DNA of 6,572 bases from an uncultured Kineosporia sp. (GTDB taxonomy: Bacteria; Actinomycetota; Actinomycetes; Actinomycetales; Kineosporiaceae). Below are positions 1-5,669 of the stretch, in pieces. Position numbers and translations under genes: made by a program. The stretch covers positions 1-6,572 of the forward strand of contig CALMAR010000041.1 of the NCBI GenBank assembly GCA_937859855.1, written 5' to 3'. The notes under the pieces are model-generated. The model saw only the letters and a list, made by a program, of their open reading frames with translations. It had not been told where the DNA came from and did not search any database. Numbering within the stretch: position 1 is the stretch's first letter; the number at the start of each line of letters is the position of its first letter.

Positions 1-153
1 CACACCAGACGCGGCGGCCCCCGGCGCCGACGACGCGCAGCCGGCCAGTAACCCAGCACCCACCACGAGACACACGACCAGGCCGCGCCTGCGCTGCCAC
101 CACACCCGGCACCGGCCAGCCGAGGCCAGCGCGACCACACTCTTCGACCCCAC
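1..153 (-). CDS. Lipoprotein, N-terminal part (runs off the left edge)
   Basis: This is the first 51 codons of a secreted, lipid-anchored protein; the mature domain lies outside the window, so its function is unknown. The N-terminus is a type II signal peptide. A basic stretch (WWQRRR, residues 18-23) is followed by a hydrophobic core (residues 24-36, GLVVCLVVGAGLL) and a lipobox L36-A37-G38-C39. After the cysteine comes an Ala/Ser/Gly/Pro-rich linker, as is usual for actinobacterial lipoproteins. I chose the GTG at 153-151 because an AGGAGG (complement of 161-166) lies 7 bases upstream. An in-frame GTG two codons earlier (159-157) is only 1 base from that AGGAGG. The product should be anchored to the outer face of the cytoplasmic membrane through the diacylglyceryl-modified Cys39. 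It is transcribed away from the genes to its right. Confidence 0.75.
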   Translation of the reverse strand, partial: MGSKSVVALASAGRCRVWWQRRRGLVVCLVVGAGLLAGCASSAPGAAASGV

Positions 154-160
154 CGTCACC

Positions 161-166
161 CCTCCT
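161..166 (-). promoter_or_regulatory. Ribosome binding site of the lipoprotein gene
   Basis: The complement reads AGGAGG, 7 bases before the GTG at 153. It decides that start over the in-frame GTG at 159. Confidence 0.7.
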
Positions 167-173
167 GCCGCCT

Positions 174-196
174 GGCATCCCTAGCTGCAGGGAGCC
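174..196 (-). other. Imperfect hairpin in the leader of the lipoprotein gene
   Basis: GGC-A-TCCCT (174-182) can pair with AGGGA-GCC (189-196) around a 6-base loop, with one bulged base. It sits just before the ribosome binding site of the lipoprotein gene and could act in its leader. A perfect 10-base palindrome, GACCTAGGTC (212-221), lies a little further upstream and could be an operator. Neither is followed by a T-run, so terminator function is not supported. The stretch 154-241 otherwise holds no gene. Confidence 0.25.
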
Positions 197-241
197 TGCT
201 TCTTCACCCAAGACCTAGGTCCCTGATCCGAGAACTTGTGA

Positions 242-634
242 CGGCGATCGGCTCGCTGGCAGCTCGGGCGTCCTGGCTTCGCCCCCGCCGGGGCCTACCA
301 TCGCTGCATAGACGAGACCGCAGGCCACGTCCCGACCTGGCGCGACGGCGTCCTACTGCCCTTGGACCAGCGGGCCCAACTCACTCCCGAGCAATGGCGG
401 CAGTTCAGCGACGACAGCGTGGTGCACGACCTGGCCGACGTCGACCAGATGCCCGAGCCGATGCGCTCCTGGGCCCAGCAAACCGTCACAGCGCGCAGGA
501 CCGAGATGGAACCCGCGCCGACCATGCTGATAAGGCCGACCGTCAGGAGCGTCGCGAAGCCTCGTGAGGCGGACCGAACGCACCACCGAAGACTTCTGGG
601 CCAGCCTCGACCACGCCCTGCCAGGCGACGGTGA
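242..634 (+). pseudogene. Small unrecognised gene upstream of family Y; 5' end unclear, possibly frameshifted
   Basis: I do not recognise this protein. The coding frame between about 302 and 480 is clear: its third positions are almost all G or C, and it reads VPTWRDGVLLPLDQRAQL and then PEQWRQFSDDSVVHDLADVD, a soluble, acidic, natural-looking sequence. The frame is open from 242 to a stop at 632-634. It has no good start: TGA at 239-241 closes it upstream, and the first start-like codon is TTG at 362, inside the conserved-looking part. In the next frame, GTG 238 begins an open frame ending at TGA 565-567, which overlaps the GTG of the family Y gene at 564 by four bases, the arrangement expected for coupled genes. 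The simplest reading is a gene that should end at 567 but carries one or more indels (near 242-300 and after about 480). An intact gene with a TTG start at 362 and a 70-base overlap remains possible. Confidence 0.4.
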
Positions 635-869
635 ACCGTCCTGGCACGCCTTCGCCACCTACGACCTGCCCGAAGCAGTCGAACGATTCGCCACCGCCTG
701 GGACGACTTGCCGCCCCTCATCCCCGAACGGACCACCTACCGCCTCCTAATCGGCGCAGGCCGCACCGTCCACGCCTACGCCATCGAGGCCCAGCTCGCC
801 GCCGACGACGCCATCGAACTGACGATGATCAGCATCGACCTGCACGGCGCCACCAACGCTCCCGACTGA
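564..869 (+). CDS. Family Y protein, copy 1 (101 aa; ParE/RelE-like fold possible)
   Basis: This is a small soluble protein of unknown function with no signal peptide or membrane segment. The N-terminal half looks helical (TTEDFWASLDHALPG, then DLPEAVERFATAWDDL). The C-terminal half reads as alternating strands (YRLLIGAGRTVHAYAIEAQL, then IELTMISIDLHG). This helix-then-sheet order is reminiscent of ParE/RelE-type toxins, but I see no diagnostic catalytic residues, so that is only a guess. The start is GTG 564, in the context CTCGTGAGG. Its first four bases overlap a TGA in another frame of the upstream gene, which suggests translational coupling. A diverged second copy lies at 5665-5987. Over the last 50 aligned residues, from WDDLPPLI onwards, 27 are identical without gaps. 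The coding frame has strong third-position G/C, so it looks real. The upstream partner could be its antitoxin if this is a toxin, but that is unproven. Confidence 0.7.
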   Translation: MRRTERTTEDFWASLDHALPGDGEPSWHAFATYDLPEAVERFATAWDDLPPLIPERTTYRLLIGAGRTVHAYAIEAQLAADDAIELTMISIDLHGATNAPD

Positions 870-974
870 CCAGCACCGGTCCCAGCACGCACCGAGTGTG
901 AGCGCGCTACCGGTAGGTGAGCGGGATAGTTAAGCGCGAATACGGACTACCGTCACCGCATCAAATGAGCTGAC
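870..974. other. Convergent intergenic region with inverted repeats
   Basis: There is no gene here; it separates copy 1 of family Y (+) from the end of the DUF4407 gene (-). It holds a perfect 10-base palindrome CTACCGGTAG (907-916). It also holds an imperfect inverted repeat, GTAGGTGAGC (913-922) against GCTGACCTAC (969-978), 9 of 10 bases pairing across a 46-base spacer. No stem followed by a T-run is present on either strand, so no intrinsic terminator is called. The repeats could be a recombination or protein-binding site at the edge of the operon. Confidence 0.3.
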
Positions 975-2897
975 CTACGATTCACGCTGGCTCCGATTCC
1001 GGACATACTCTAACCTGCTGCCAAGGAAACGGAAATTGAACTGAACCACATCAGTACTTCTCTGTGGCGGAGGCCGTCGGCCGACCCCTTGTTTAGATTT
1101 CTCCCGCGATGGAGAACTCTCCGGAGTTTCCCGCACCATTCGTAGAGATGCCTCGTACTCCTGGGGCAAATCTTCCACCGAGGCCGCTGACTCGAGGCGC
1201 GTGCGGGTCATGCGTCGAGCCACAACGGCTCTGGCAACAAGCTGCGACAACCTGATGTCCTGCTCAAGCTCGTACCGAACGACTGCCTCGCGCTCTGCGA
1301 GATGCCCTCGGTATGCGCGAAGCCGGCCGTAGGAGCCTCGCCTGTCCAGCAGTCTCCTTGCGAGTAGCGGGAACCCATGCAGCGACCAGATGGTCACAAG
1401 GAGAAGGATCTGAATGAATCTAGCGGCCGGTTGATTCTTGATTAGGTGGCCCAGCGCGCTCAGGCGCTCCAGCAGACCGGATGGACCGCTTAGTTCCTGC
1501 TGCGCCGCACCTAGGACGGCAGATTGTGATTCCCGCTGCTTCTGCAGCCGGGCCGTCAAGGTCGCTGACGCCTCCCTTGTGGTAGACAGCTGGGATTCAG
1601 CCGCTGCTCGTGATACACGTTCCTGTTGTTTAAATCGATCGAGCGCTTGAGTACGGTTCCTCTCAGCCACTTTCAGCAGCATCTGGCGTTCCTTGTAGGC
1701 GATGCCTGTGCCTGGAATACCGGATCCGCATGTGCCCGCTTTTTCACACGCCACTCCCTTCGCCTGGGTCATGACAGCGTCCTGCGACTTGTCATACTGC
1801 TCACGAGCGTTCTGCAGATTCGTATCCGCAACCATCAGGGCAGTCACACCCCCAGCAATCACACCCCGATCCCGAGCAAGCTGGTCTTGAAGATCCAACA
1901 TCGTCGGATCCGTGGCCAGTTGTTGTTGCACTGCGGCGATTTCTGCAGTCCGATCCAAGTCGACCTGCCTGGCCACTTCGGGCCTCAGCAAGCCCAGAAG
2001 AACGGGCGTGGTCACGACTACAGCGAGAAGCAGCGACGCAACGAGGCGCGAGATCAGCGAGATACCGATCCGAATTCGCGACAGCGCAGACCTACCAGTC
2101 GACCTCAAGTAGGGGCTGGCCCCCAAGCGGTAGAACGTAAACAACATGGTCCCGAAACCGAGAGCAACTAGAGTCTTCACAGCAGACGGGACATCGACCA
2201 AGCCGCCAAAGGTGGCACCAAACATAACCGCCTCGGATACAGCAGCGAGGATGGCAAAAATCGAGGCCAGCACATAGGCCGACTTCTCCTGAGGCACCTT
2301 TTCCAGCACTTCAACGTCAACAGCAGCCATACGCAAGACACATCGCGCAGGCAGCGAGAAGGAACGTGCTATCACCAACGCGCTGTCCGCAGCTTCGGTC
2401 GGCACACCCTCCTCCGCCGGGCTGACCCCATCTCCTACGAGATCGCTACCAGCGTCGCCGCGGGATATCGCTGTCCACAGTTGAAGCTGAGTCAAATCAA
2501 TCACGTGACGGGTGCCGGCGGCAGTCTCGACCGCAGGGTCAGGATCATCGAGATGAAGCACCCGTTGGGTTTCAACAGCATTGAGGCTCAGCAACTGACT
2601 GACCTCAGTTAGTTCACGTACCCGACGGTCGTACGCCCCATGCTCAGTCTCAGCATCGATCTCTCCGTCGACGGACTGGAGGGCTTCCTCGCTTAGCAGC
2701 AGGTTACGCCCCCTGGCGTGCATGACACGGGCTGCCTCAACACTTGGAGCAAACTCATCGACGTAATCCTGAAAGTCTGAATCCTCGTGAAGACGCTCAA
2801 GATCTGCACGCAGTCGGGCGCGCATCTTGGCAATGTCCAACCGCTCCTCGACCTCCGAGGAGGTAGCCCACTCTTCTCGGTCAAAGTTGTCGTTCAC
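975..2897 (-). CDS. DUF4407-type coiled-coil membrane protein (640 aa)
   Basis: This is a large integral membrane protein matching the DUF4407 architecture; no biochemical function is established for the family. In order it has a soluble N-terminal region (1-205, charged and helical) and hydrophobic segments at about 206-228, 240-258 and 277-304. A long charged, Gln/Arg-rich coiled coil follows (about 306-470), then a fourth membrane segment (about 493-515) and a basic C-terminus. The coiled coil is interrupted by a Gly/Pro turn, CGSGIPGTGIAY (390-401), at the place where DUF4407 proteins carry a similar Gly-rich motif. Two cysteines, C384 and C390, flank the turn. I chose GTG 2897 rather than an in-frame GTG at 2924. 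It is preceded at 7 bases by AGGAGG, and its GTGA overlaps the sigma factor's TGA by 4 bases; the longer form adds only 9 residues. The gene is noticeably AT-richer than its surroundings (for example 50% GC over 1381-1440). It is the last and largest gene of the operon. Confidence 0.8.
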   Translation of the reverse strand: MNDNFDREEWATSSEVEERLDIAKMRARLRADLERLHEDSDFQDYVDEFAPSVEAARVMHARGRNLLLSEEALQSVDGEIDAETEHGAYDRRVRELTEVSQLLSLNAVETQRVLHLDDPDPAVETAAGTRHVIDLTQLQLWTAISRGDAGSDLVGDGVSPAEEGVPTEAADSALVIARSFSLPARCVLRMAAVDVEVLEKVPQEKSAYVLASIFAILAAVSEAVMFGATFGGLVDVPSAVKTLVALGFGTMLFTFYRLGASPYLRSTGRSALSRIRIGISLISRLVASLLLAVVVTTPVLLGLLRPEVARQVDLDRTAEIAAVQQQLATDPTMLDLQDQLARDRGVIAGGVTALMVADTNLQNAREQYDKSQDAVMTQAKGVACEKAGTCGSGIPGTGIAYKERQMLLKVAERNRTQALDRFKQQERVSRAAAESQLSTTREASATLTARLQKQRESQSAVLGAAQQELSGPSGLLERLSALGHLIKNQPAARFIQILLLVTIWSLHGFPLLARRLLDRRGSYGRLRAYRGHLAEREAVVRYELEQDIRLSQLVARAVVARRMTRTRLESAASVEDLPQEYEASLRMVRETPESSPSREKSKQGVGRRPPPQRSTDVVQFNFRFLGSRLEYVRNRSQRES

Positions 2898-3469
2898 CGG
2901 CCGGCCTCCTCGTCCTTGTCGCACTCTAAAAGATACTGTTGGAGCTTTGCTCTAGCGTCATAGAAGTATCCGTTTACCGTTCCCTTGGTGATACCCAGCG
3001 CGTCGGAGATCTCCGCAGGCGTTAGGAACTCGAATACGCGCAACCGAAAAACTTGATACTCACGCTCGGTGAGCTTTTCCCGCATGCCTTGTTGTACTGC
3101 TTCGCGTGTTATTATCATGTTCGCGAATTCCGCTGCGTGGTCCACAATTTCACTGGTCCACATCTCACCGTCTGGCTTGTGACGCTGACCTTCCTTCGCT
3201 TTTCTGCGTAATTTGCTGTTGACGCGTTTGCGGGCGACGTCGTAGAGGTAGTTCGTCGCATGTTCGTTATCAGCGAAGTTGTTGCGGCGCCGCGCTGTCG
3301 CAAGGAGCGCCTCGGCCAGAACGTCCTCAGCATCTGCTCTGGACAGAACGCGCCGGCACCGCTGCACGATCTTGTCGCCGTGGGCTCGCATCAGCGGATC
3401 AATAAACTCCAGGTCGGCCCCGGCGGCGTCTTGCCCGTCTTCAGCGGGTCCACCTTCAGTTGCTGACAT
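2894..3469 (-). CDS. ECF-type RNA polymerase sigma factor (191 aa)
   Basis: This is a predicted alternative sigma factor that would direct RNA polymerase to a small regulon. Residues about 23-90 look like sigma region 2: DAEDVLAEALLATARRR (46-62) is the DAEDV-Q-ETFL-type core helix, followed by ATNYLYDVARKRVNSKLRRK (71-90), the equivalent of the promoter-melting and -10-binding segment. A short polar linker follows. Residues about 128-182 form a region 4 helix-turn-helix, with LTEREYQVFRLRVFEFLTPAEI and then ALGITKGTVNGYFYDARAKL. There is no region 1 or 3 and no extra C-terminal domain, as expected for the ECF class. The acidic N-terminal 20 residues are disordered. ATG 3469 shares one base with the TGA of the upstream membrane-protein gene, and its own TGA lies inside the GTG of the DUF4407 gene. 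Co-translation suggests that a neighbouring membrane protein acts as its partner or anti-sigma factor, which is inference. No classical zinc anti-sigma motif (HxxxCxxC) is present nearby. Confidence 0.8.
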   Translation of the reverse strand: MSATEGGPAEDGQDAAGADLEFIDPLMRAHGDKIVQRCRRVLSRADAEDVLAEALLATARRRNNFADNEHATNYLYDVARKRVNSKLRRKAKEGQRHKPDGEMWTSEIVDHAAEFANMIITREAVQQGMREKLTEREYQVFRLRVFEFLTPAEISDALGITKGTVNGYFYDARAKLQQYLLECDKDEEAGR

Positions 3470-4065
3470 CAGCCTTCCCCTCTGCGACCCCGGCCGCGGG
3501 AGCGGCGGCGCTTCGTTCTGGCCCTCACGGTCGCGGTCCTGGTCTCCGTAGGGGTGACCGCTTCGGCGGCCGCATCATCGGACGGTGGGGCTGGCTGTGC
3601 GGTGACGGCCGCCGCCGGCGCGGGCGGAGCAGCCAGTGCGTTCTCTGGCGGCCTGCGGCTTTCGTCAGGCTGGCGGCTGCTCGAGGCTTGAGTGAGCTGC
3701 TCGAACCAGTCGGTCGTCACCAGTGACAGCCCGTCGGGAAGCGATGGTGGCGGTCCGGTGTCCTTCGGTGGTAGGACCAAGACCCACTGGGCACCATTGT
3801 CATCGCGCTCCATCAGCACCGCGCCTGCGGGGGCCTCCCGGTAGGCGTCGCGCCGGGCCTCGTTCCGGAGTTTCTGCCTTCGGACGCCAGCGCGTGCTCG
3901 AATGGACTCCCTGACCGTGGCCCACAGGCTGTGTTCCCCACCTAGCTGGCTCAGCAGGCCCAATACGGCGACACCTAGGCCGCCAGCGACGGGAGCCAGT
4001 GCCACTACACCGTTCACTCCAACTCCCCACGAGACGCTGGCCGCACTGCGTTGCAGCTTCATCAC
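3469..4065 (-). CDS. Single-span membrane protein with Pro/Ala linker and basic tail (198 aa)
   Basis: I do not recognise this protein as a named family. One hydrophobic segment spans about residues 13-42 (rich in Gly, Val, Leu). A basic helical segment follows (RESIRARAGVRRQKLRNEARR, about 52-72), then a small folded-looking part (about 80-128; AVLMERDDNGAQWVLVLPP). Next is a Pro/Ala-rich low-complexity stretch (about 139-172), and the tail is strongly basic (RARTKRRRSRGRGRR, 181-195). The tail could touch nucleic acid, RNA polymerase or acidic lipids. It is the first gene of the operon. I chose GTG 4065 because GAGGAG lies 7 bases upstream; the ATG immediately after it is 10 bases away and possible. 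It overlaps the sigma factor start by one base. An anti-sigma or anchor role for the sigma factor is the obvious hypothesis, but nothing in its sequence proves it. Confidence 0.65.
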   Translation of the reverse strand: MMKLQRSAASVSWGVGVNGVVALAPVAGGLGVAVLGLLSQLGGEHSLWATVRESIRARAGVRRQKLRNEARRDAYREAPAGAVLMERDDNGAQWVLVLPPKDTGPPPSLPDGLSLVTTDWFEQLTQASSSRQPDESRRPPENALAAPPAPAAAVTAQPAPPSDDAAAEAVTPTETRTATVRARTKRRRSRGRGRRGEG

Positions 4066-4112
4066 CTAATCGCTCCTCGCGGTCACCTGATTGGGTTAAG
4101 ACTCCAAGATCT

Positions 4113-4141
4113 TTTACAGCTTTAGCTCAGGAAGCGGACAA
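4113..4141 (-). promoter_or_regulatory. Candidate promoter of the three-gene operon
   Basis: On the minus strand a -35-like TTGTCC (complement of 4136-4141) is followed after 17 bases by a -10-like TGTAAA (complement of 4113-4118). This would give a leader of about 40 bases before the GTG at 4065. The match to the housekeeping consensus is only partial. Confidence 0.35.
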
Positions 4142-4233
4142 AAAGGACCAGAAGCCACCCATAGGCGCGGAGCGGCATCGCCGTAATCGAACGGCAGCGG
4201 CCTGCCGCACCAGGGCAGAGCACACCCCTCGAC

Positions 4234-4249
4234 TCGAACGTGTGTTCGA
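4234..4249 (+). promoter_or_regulatory. LexA binding site (SOS box)
   Basis: TCGAACGTGTGTTCGA is a perfect match to the actinobacterial SOS box TCGAAC-N4-GTTCGA. The symmetry extends one more base on each side (CTCGAAC at 4233-4239, GTTCGAG at 4244-4250). It lies 15 bases before the ATG at 4265, between a -35-like TCGACT (4229-4234) and a -10-like TAGCGT (4252-4257) spaced 17 bases apart. That is the classic position for repression by LexA. With that -10, transcription would begin at or within a base or two of the ATG, fitting a leaderless message; no Shine-Dalgarno is visible. DNA damage should therefore switch on the gene at 4265. Confidence 0.8.
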
Positions 4250-4264
4250 GATAGCGTCGCTGAG

Positions 4265-4558
4265 ATGGCCAGCAAGCCGCGGATTCAGCGAGCTCTCCCT
4301 AAGGGGCCGATCAATCGACCGGAACGAGGGATCCCGGTGTTCGCGATGATGCGCTGGGCCAACGGCGAGGACATCGAGGTACCGGCCATCGCTGTGGCCT
4401 GGACCCGCAACGCCGTGGAGGTTGAGTGGGAGGCACCCGGGTCCGGGCTGCGCGCGGACTGGATTGACGCCCTGGACGTTCGGCGCGCTGGCACGCCACC
4501 GCGGCAGCCGGGCTCTATGCCGCCACGATCGCATGTCGGGCCAAAGCGTCACTGGTGA
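4265..4558 (+). CDS. Small SOS-controlled protein of unknown function (97 aa)
   Basis: This is a small soluble protein that I recognise only as a conserved-looking actinobacterial hypothetical. Residues about 24-74 form a compact, probably beta-rich core (PVFAMMRWANGEDIEVPAIA, then AVEVEWEAP, then LRADWIDALDVRR). It has several tryptophans and a basic N-terminus (SKPRIQRALPKG). The last 22 residues are Pro/Arg/Gly-rich and probably unstructured. The start is ATG 4265, with no ribosome binding site but directly downstream of the SOS promoter, consistent with a leaderless transcript. Its TGA (4556-4558) overlaps a GTG at 4555 by four bases, so a second gene may be coupled to it. It is divergent from the sigma-factor operon, whose first start is 200 bases away, so the two promoters share one intergenic region. 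LexA control suggests a role in the DNA-damage response or in damage-induced behaviour of a mobile element, which is inference. Confidence 0.7.
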   Translation: MASKPRIQRALPKGPINRPERGIPVFAMMRWANGEDIEVPAIAVAWTRNAVEVEWEAPGSGLRADWIDALDVRRAGTPPRQPGSMPPRSHVGPKRHW

Positions 4559-4842
4559 GGGCGCCCTCGCTAAGAGTGATCCACAAAGATTGCACCCCAC
4601 CGCCGGGGGAAGCGGAGGAGTGCAACTGTCCGTTCAGCGGCTTCCGCTCCGGGGAAAGCGGAGCGCGCTGTCAGCTCGTCGAAGACCAGCTGGAATGGGG
4701 CAACCTCGACACGCTAGGTCGACTGTGGGGCGTCCGGGTCAGAAACCACGGATCACTTGCCTGCGCCGGCAGGCGCATCGGAATCAAGTCACCCAGACAT
4801 GTTGCCGATAGGAAAACCGCCCCCTCGCCTGACTCCCAGTAG
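4555..4842 (+). CDS. Possible small Cys-containing protein coupled to the SOS gene (95 aa)
   Basis: I do not recognise this protein. The frame starts at GTG 4555 in a GTGA overlap with the stop of the SOS-controlled gene and ends at TAG 4840-4842. The product has five cysteines (residues 13, 23, 25, 39 and 70), four of them in the first 40 residues (CTPPPGEAEECNC, then GARC). It also has a central stretch EDQLEWGNLDTLGRLWGVRV. A metal-binding or redox role is possible, but the spacing matches no motif I know. Third-position G/C bias is weaker than in the upstream gene, particularly towards the end, so it may be decayed or not a gene. If real, it would be induced with its neighbour by DNA damage. 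It converges on the DUF5131 remnant. Confidence 0.4.
   Translation: MRAPSLRVIHKDCTPPPGEAEECNCPFSGFRSGESGARCQLVEDQLEWGNLDTLGRLWGVRVRNHGSLACAGRRIGIKSPRHVADRKTAPSPDSQ
4645..4665. repeat. Perfect 7-bp hairpin
   Basis: CGCTCCG (4645-4651) pairs with CGGAGCG (4659-4665) around the 7-base loop GGGAAAG. It lies inside the weak reading frame at 4555-4842 and has no following T-run, so it is recorded only as structure. Confidence 0.35.
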
Positions 4843-4912
4843 TTGACTGTGATCCCTCGGGACATTTTTTCTCTGCGACGAGTCTGAGCGAGGGGGCACC
4901 CTGGCAATTGCC

Positions 4913-5669
4913 CTACGGCCCGGGCGCTGACGGTTGTGGGAACGCGTCGTGCTGAACGTCGTCGAGCAGCCGGCCACCGGTCTTGGGCCGCAGACCGCCC
5001 CACTGCTTGTGGAAGAACGAGACACCGCGGAAGGTGCACTGGTCGCGGATCGCACGGACCCAGTCCGGGTCGATCGGCCGGTGATCGCGTCCGGATTCAC
5101 CGCCGGTGATCACCCAGTGGATGCCGTCGAGGTTCATCGGAACGAGCGGCCCGAGCAGAGGCTCGGCCGAGAGGAACCGGACCGCGGCCGGGACGCACCG
5201 CAGGTGGTCCAGGCGGACGAGCTGATCCGCGGACTCGACCGAGACGCCCATCCACACGTTCGGCGGCCACGGCAGGAACGGCGCGCCGGCGTCGCAGCTG
5301 GAGCGACCGCTTGGTGAGCACCTGGTAGGTGTGCTGCGGCGTCTCAGCCATCCCCCTGAACACTTCCTGCTGGAAATCAAGCGGCACCCGGGCGTGGAAC
5401 AGGTCGCTCATCGAGTCCACGAAGACCCGCCGGCCTGTCCTCCACTTCCGCGGAACGTCCAGCGCACCCGGGTGGAGCTGCACGCCGAAGCCGGGTCCGC
5501 TGGTGCGCGGATCACCGTCGGTCTGGTACTTCGGCGACCCCATCCGCTTCAACCGGCCAGCAAGCTGCAGCGCGTAGCAGTTGTCGCAGCCCGGGCTGAC
5601 CTTGTCGCAGCCGGTGGTGGGATTCCAGGTAGCTTCCGTCCACTCGATCGAGCTGTGCTCGCTCGTGAG
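4913..5669 (-). pseudogene. Gp37/Gp68 family (DUF5131) three-Cys protein, broken
   Basis: The protein belongs to the phage Gp37/Gp68 family (DUF5131), found on phages and mobile elements. Its molecular function is not established to my knowledge. The three-Cys motif GCDKVSPGCDNCYA (C-x6-C-x2-C) follows IEWTEATWNPTT near the N-terminus. Other family blocks are VFVDSMSDLFHARVP, TPQHTYQVLTKRS, PPNVWMGVSVES, AAVRFLSAEPLLGPL, VITGGESG and SFFHKQWGG. All are present in order and total length (about 250 codons) is normal, so nothing large is missing. It is broken in two ways. After QVLTKRSLQLRR the reading jumps one frame (about 5285-5300) before PWPPNVWMG, as if one base were lost. The N-terminus has no start codon: the frame is open back to TAG 5718-5720, with CTC where an ATG before TSEHSSIEWTE would be expected. 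A re-start at TTG 5552 would lose the Cys motif. The family sometimes sits beside a TcmP-type partner gene, and none is in the window. A sequencing error could explain the indel but not the missing start. Confidence 0.8.

Noticed and set aside
1626..2171. 181-codon plus-strand open frame
   Set aside because: It is antisense to the DUF4407 gene, whose protein shows membrane spans and a coiled coil; the plus-strand product is low-quality Ser/Arg/His-rich sequence.
2922..2924. GTG 2924 as the DUF4407 start
   Set aside because: It has no ribosome binding site, and the GTG at 2897 has AGGAGG at 7 bases and a 4-base overlap with the sigma stop.
4122..4141. PafBC-type DNA-damage promoter for the operon (starts TTGTC)
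   Set aside because: Only the first five bases agree; the following bases and the TA-N3-T spacing do not fit.
4852..4868. TCCCTCGGGA followed by T6 as an intrinsic terminator
   Set aside because: The stem would need a 2-base loop or shrink to 3 pairs, too weak to call.
4671..5039. Minus-strand open frame crossing the end of DUF5131
   Set aside because: It overlaps DUF5131 in the wrong frame and reads as an Arg/Ser/Pro-rich shadow with no recognisable motif.
5331..5664. Upstream open extension of the family Y copy 2 frame
   Set aside because: It is antisense to well-conserved DUF5131 blocks, and copy 1 homology begins only at about 5665.
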